DNA of 64,000 bases from Apteryx mantelli (taxonomy: Eukaryota > Chordata > Aves > Apterygiformes > Apterygidae), in contig NC_089980.1 of the NCBI RefSeq assembly GCF_036417845.1, positions 60,014,501-60,078,500 on the forward strand, written 5' to 3'. Shown here one piece after another: positions 61,658 to 64,000 of the stretch; position 1 is the stretch's first letter; each line of letters starts with the position of its first letter. Below the pieces are notes generated by a model that did not search any database, had not been told where the DNA came from, and saw only the letters and a list, made by a program, of their open reading frames with translations. The translations under genes and the position numbers were made by a program.

Positions 61658-61808
61658 CTTGTATTGATTTGAATCTCTAAAATACTGTAAAGTATGTCTG
61701 TATTTGTTAAATGAAGAAACACTATTTGCAAGGGCAGATAATTTTACACCTGTTCTATGGAATGATGTTTTCATTTTTGTAATATCTTGTATTGATTTGA
61801 ACTCTAAA
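61658..61808 (+). repeat. Pair of short direct repeats
   Basis: 'cttgtattgatttgaatctctaaaa' at 61658 recurs as 'cttgtattgatttgaactctaaaa' at 61785, about 127 bases later, with one base missing. Twenty-odd matching bases at that spacing in intronic DNA could be a decayed tandem duplication or duplicated flanks of an old insertion. Confidence 0.6.
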
Positions 61809-63733
61809 AGCAGTTGATGAATCTTTTGGTGTATGGGCTGCCTATTCACTAGTAAATATCACAAAAGTAGCAATTTGTATTTTGTTCCAAAATATTTAGT
61901 CTCCTATTCCATTTGTTGCAACAAATTTGTCATCCAGCTTTGAACAATGGCTGTGACAAAATCCAAATTTTAATTATACTTTGTTTTGTTGAAATAATAT
62001 CTTTTTATCAGTCAGCAAATGGTGAGTGCAGCCTTAGAGTTAATTATGAAGACTCAAGTCAAAGTATTCTGTGCAGATGTAACAGTTTCACAAAGTACTG
62101 GTTTTAGTATGCCAGTATACAGTAATGTTCATCCTAAGTGTTTATCACTTAATAACTATAATTAGGAACTTCAGAGATTAGGTACAAGGATTGCTTTATA
62201 TATGGTTGAAATGCAGCCATTGCATTCCCCCATGGGTGGCAGTTACAGCTAAAATCGTTCAATACTGCTTTTTGATATCTCTCCTAAAAATCCAGTCTTT
62301 ACTGTATAATGCGTCCTCAGTTGTGCTGTTACTTGATTTCATCCTGTCAGAGCTTGAAGAGTGCCACCTACTGATTGACAGGCAGCTCCTTGCAGAACTT
62401 TGTTCTGTCACCATCTGCAGGCTCTCAGAGCTAAGTCTTGCTTCTCTAGTGGGATGTGACAAGCTGATGTGGTTCAGTGAGGAAACTGAAAGTCGAATCA
62501 AGCCTCAGCTTTGACCTCTTCCATTAAATGATTTTTTCCCCCCCCCTTCTAATTTGTTTCAAGATGAGGAAACAGGATTTTCATCTTGGGAGTTTTTATG
62601 TTTTGTTTTTGTTTTTTTAAGTCTCTTTGTCACTTGTTCCACCCCCCCCCTTTTTTTAAAGCATTTGAGAAAGTGGCATATTTCCCTTGTTTCATCATCA
62701 CTTTTAGTCAGGCTGTCATAATTAGTATGGGAAGAACAAGCTTTACTGATATTTGTAGGAGAGTTTGGCTTCTGCTACACCAGACTTAATGTGTTGATCT
62801 GTTGTATGCTTGAACAGACAGTAGGAGTTCAAAAGGTAGGTATAGATTCACAATCTTGATTTTATTGAAAAATGAACAATCCAAAATGCTCACAGTGTTT
62901 TTATAGGGGGAGAAGGGAAATCTGGTTAACAAGTTCTGAATTTTTATGGCAATTTGATTAATCTTTATTTTTAGCGTGCACTGAGAACACCTTTTTCCAA
63001 CTTAGAAGTATGTAAATTAATTGTGTTCTTAGTTAAAAAGCCTTGGAAGGTGTATGAATACTTTGTATTAGTTCAAAAAATGGTATTTACGTATTAACAG
63101 GGAACTCCTTTATTATGGAATTAAGCTGGTCTTACATATCCTCCCAGTAATTTATGCCACTGAGAGCTTTCTAAATTCTCAGTCCCTAAGCCTCTTGTCA
63201 TAGGTGGCATTAAGAAAACAGAAATTATAGGGTTTTTTTTTAATTTCATTTCTAAATTTCATGTTCTTTGGAAAATGCATCAATAGCAAATTTTAGTCTG
63301 CATGAGTGGTATTTTTAACTATAAAATGTAAAATTACTAAGAGATGCCAAATCTTACAGCTCTGCAGGACTAGAATTGGGGGCTATGTATCATTTGGAGG
63401 CTTTCTAAAGTAGTTCCGGCTCAAAAAATACCAAAAGATAAGGCTTTTGGATATTACTTATTGCGTTGTTTTACAGAACTGATACTTACTCTAAGTGGTT
63501 TCTAATTAAAACGATAATAAAAAAAGCCAACATAGCGGCAGCAGTAGTAGTCTCAACCTTCTTTGATGTTGGGACCTAAAGAAGAAATTGTCAGAATTTG
63601 AGACCAGTTAATCCACCTTCCTGCTGGAAACTGTGAAGGTTTAATGCTTTTGTTAGTGCTTATTGATCTGATTCCTTGCTTTTGCATCATCACCAGACTC
63701 CTGTGCAGTTTAGCTGTACTTAACAAAGTTTAT

Positions 63734-63955
63734 TCAGCTGTTAATAATTCCAGCATTCTTCCGTCCTCTTACCCTTCCACTTGCGTCGAAAAAATCCCCT
63801 AATGTCAAGCCATGAATAGTTCCTAAAGGAAAGAAAACTTTGGGATCCCAAGTTCTAGCGACATTGTACATAACCCTTGCATCTTTAATTATACTTCTGA
63901 TCCATCTTGAATCATGTCCCTGAAACAGCAGACATTTCTGGCTACTGATAAGCAC
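63734..63955 (-). other. Unrecognised 73-codon open frame with raised CpG
   Basis: A minus-strand ATG frame (63955 to 63734) gives a balanced, protein-like translation (for example WIRSIIKDARVMYN and LGTIHGLTLGDFFDASG), unlike the low-complexity frames nearby. Several CpGs occur within the frame, although the surrounding intron is CpG-poor. I do not recognise a family. It could be a fragment of a retroposed gene or transposable element, or chance. No splice sites or polyadenylation signal were established. Confidence 0.25.
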
Positions 63956-64000
63956 TGCTTCGTCCCTTTAATAGTATAGTTTGTTTTGCTTCACCCTCTA

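Larger units (their letters stand above)
56633..64000 (+). other. PDE10A: PDE10A first intron, 5' part
   Basis: The intron starts at the donor after 56632 and continues past the end of the window. No second PDE10A exon was recognised: nothing encodes the LTDEK start of the shared exon, and I saw no PDE10A1-type first exon. The first 1.3 kb is still CpG island, after which the intron becomes AT-rich. It holds a C17 run, an old CR1 fragment, a pair of short direct repeats at 61.66/61.79 kb and a CpG-bearing minus-strand frame at 63.73-63.96 kb. Otherwise I see nothing to annotate. Confidence 0.8.

Noticed and set aside
62340-62515. GC-richer segment with 'ctcagagctaagtcttgcttctctagtgggatgtgac', vaguely like a 5S-derived SINE head
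   Set aside because: Matches to the 5S promoter boxes are too few and out of register to support an RNA gene or a 5S-derived SINE.
1-64000. CRISPR arrays, prokaryotic operons, tRNA/rRNA genes, viral genes
   Set aside because: No regularly spaced repeats, no ribosome-binding-site gene packing, no cloverleaf or rRNA-like blocks, and no viral protein motifs were seen.

Overview
This window looks like avian nuclear DNA. Two young copies of the bird/reptile LINE CR1 carry the typical 3' end (read here in reverse complement, with the doubled octamer CACAGAAT CACAGAAT). There are also several old, MIR-like SINE remnants, no bacterial-style gene packing, and one large vertebrate-type CpG island. About 53 kb of gene-free, AT-rich DNA precedes the island. 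The species cannot be named from this alone.

The only protein-coding locus I can support is the 5' end of PDE10A (dual cAMP/cGMP phosphodiesterase 10A) on the + strand. Its membrane-targeting, PDE10A2-type first coding exon is at 56569-56632, inside a CpG island of about 4.4 kb (about 53.5-57.95 kb). The short peptide keeps the features known from mammalian PDE10A2: an N-terminal acidic MEDG, a palmitoylatable Cys followed by an RRxT PKA site, and a run ending in FLSTS just before a splice donor. Upstream of the PDE10A2 ATG the same frame stays open for 248 codons, back to an ATG at 55825. The only stop before that ATG lies in the last three bases of a strong polypyrimidine-tract/AG acceptor-like signal (55777-55779). 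The sequence therefore suggests a longer PDE10A isoform, made from an exon of about 853 bases joined to a first exon further upstream in the island.

Layout: 1-5.3 kb, gene-free, with a C-run and a long G-run. 5.34-6.33 kb, a 5'-truncated CR1 (minus strand) with an unbroken C-terminal reverse-transcriptase frame of 306 codons. 6.3-20.9 kb, gene-free, with a MIR-like SINE, a CpG cluster at about 14.3-14.6 kb and an old palindromic repeat. 20.96-21.31 kb, a second, short CR1 (minus strand). 21.3-53.5 kb, gene-free, with MIR-like remnants, another copy of the palindromic repeat, a GC-rich patch with a bZIP palindrome at 24.7-24.95 kb and a 0.7-kb purine-rich tract at 41 kb. 53.5-57.95 kb, the CpG island with the PDE10A start exon. 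56.63-64 kb, the beginning of PDE10A's first intron, with a degraded CR1 on the + strand.

No RNA gene, CRISPR array, operon or virus-like gene was recognised. The most interesting material is the architecture of the PDE10A 5' end. The intergenic candidates are weak and need comparative data.
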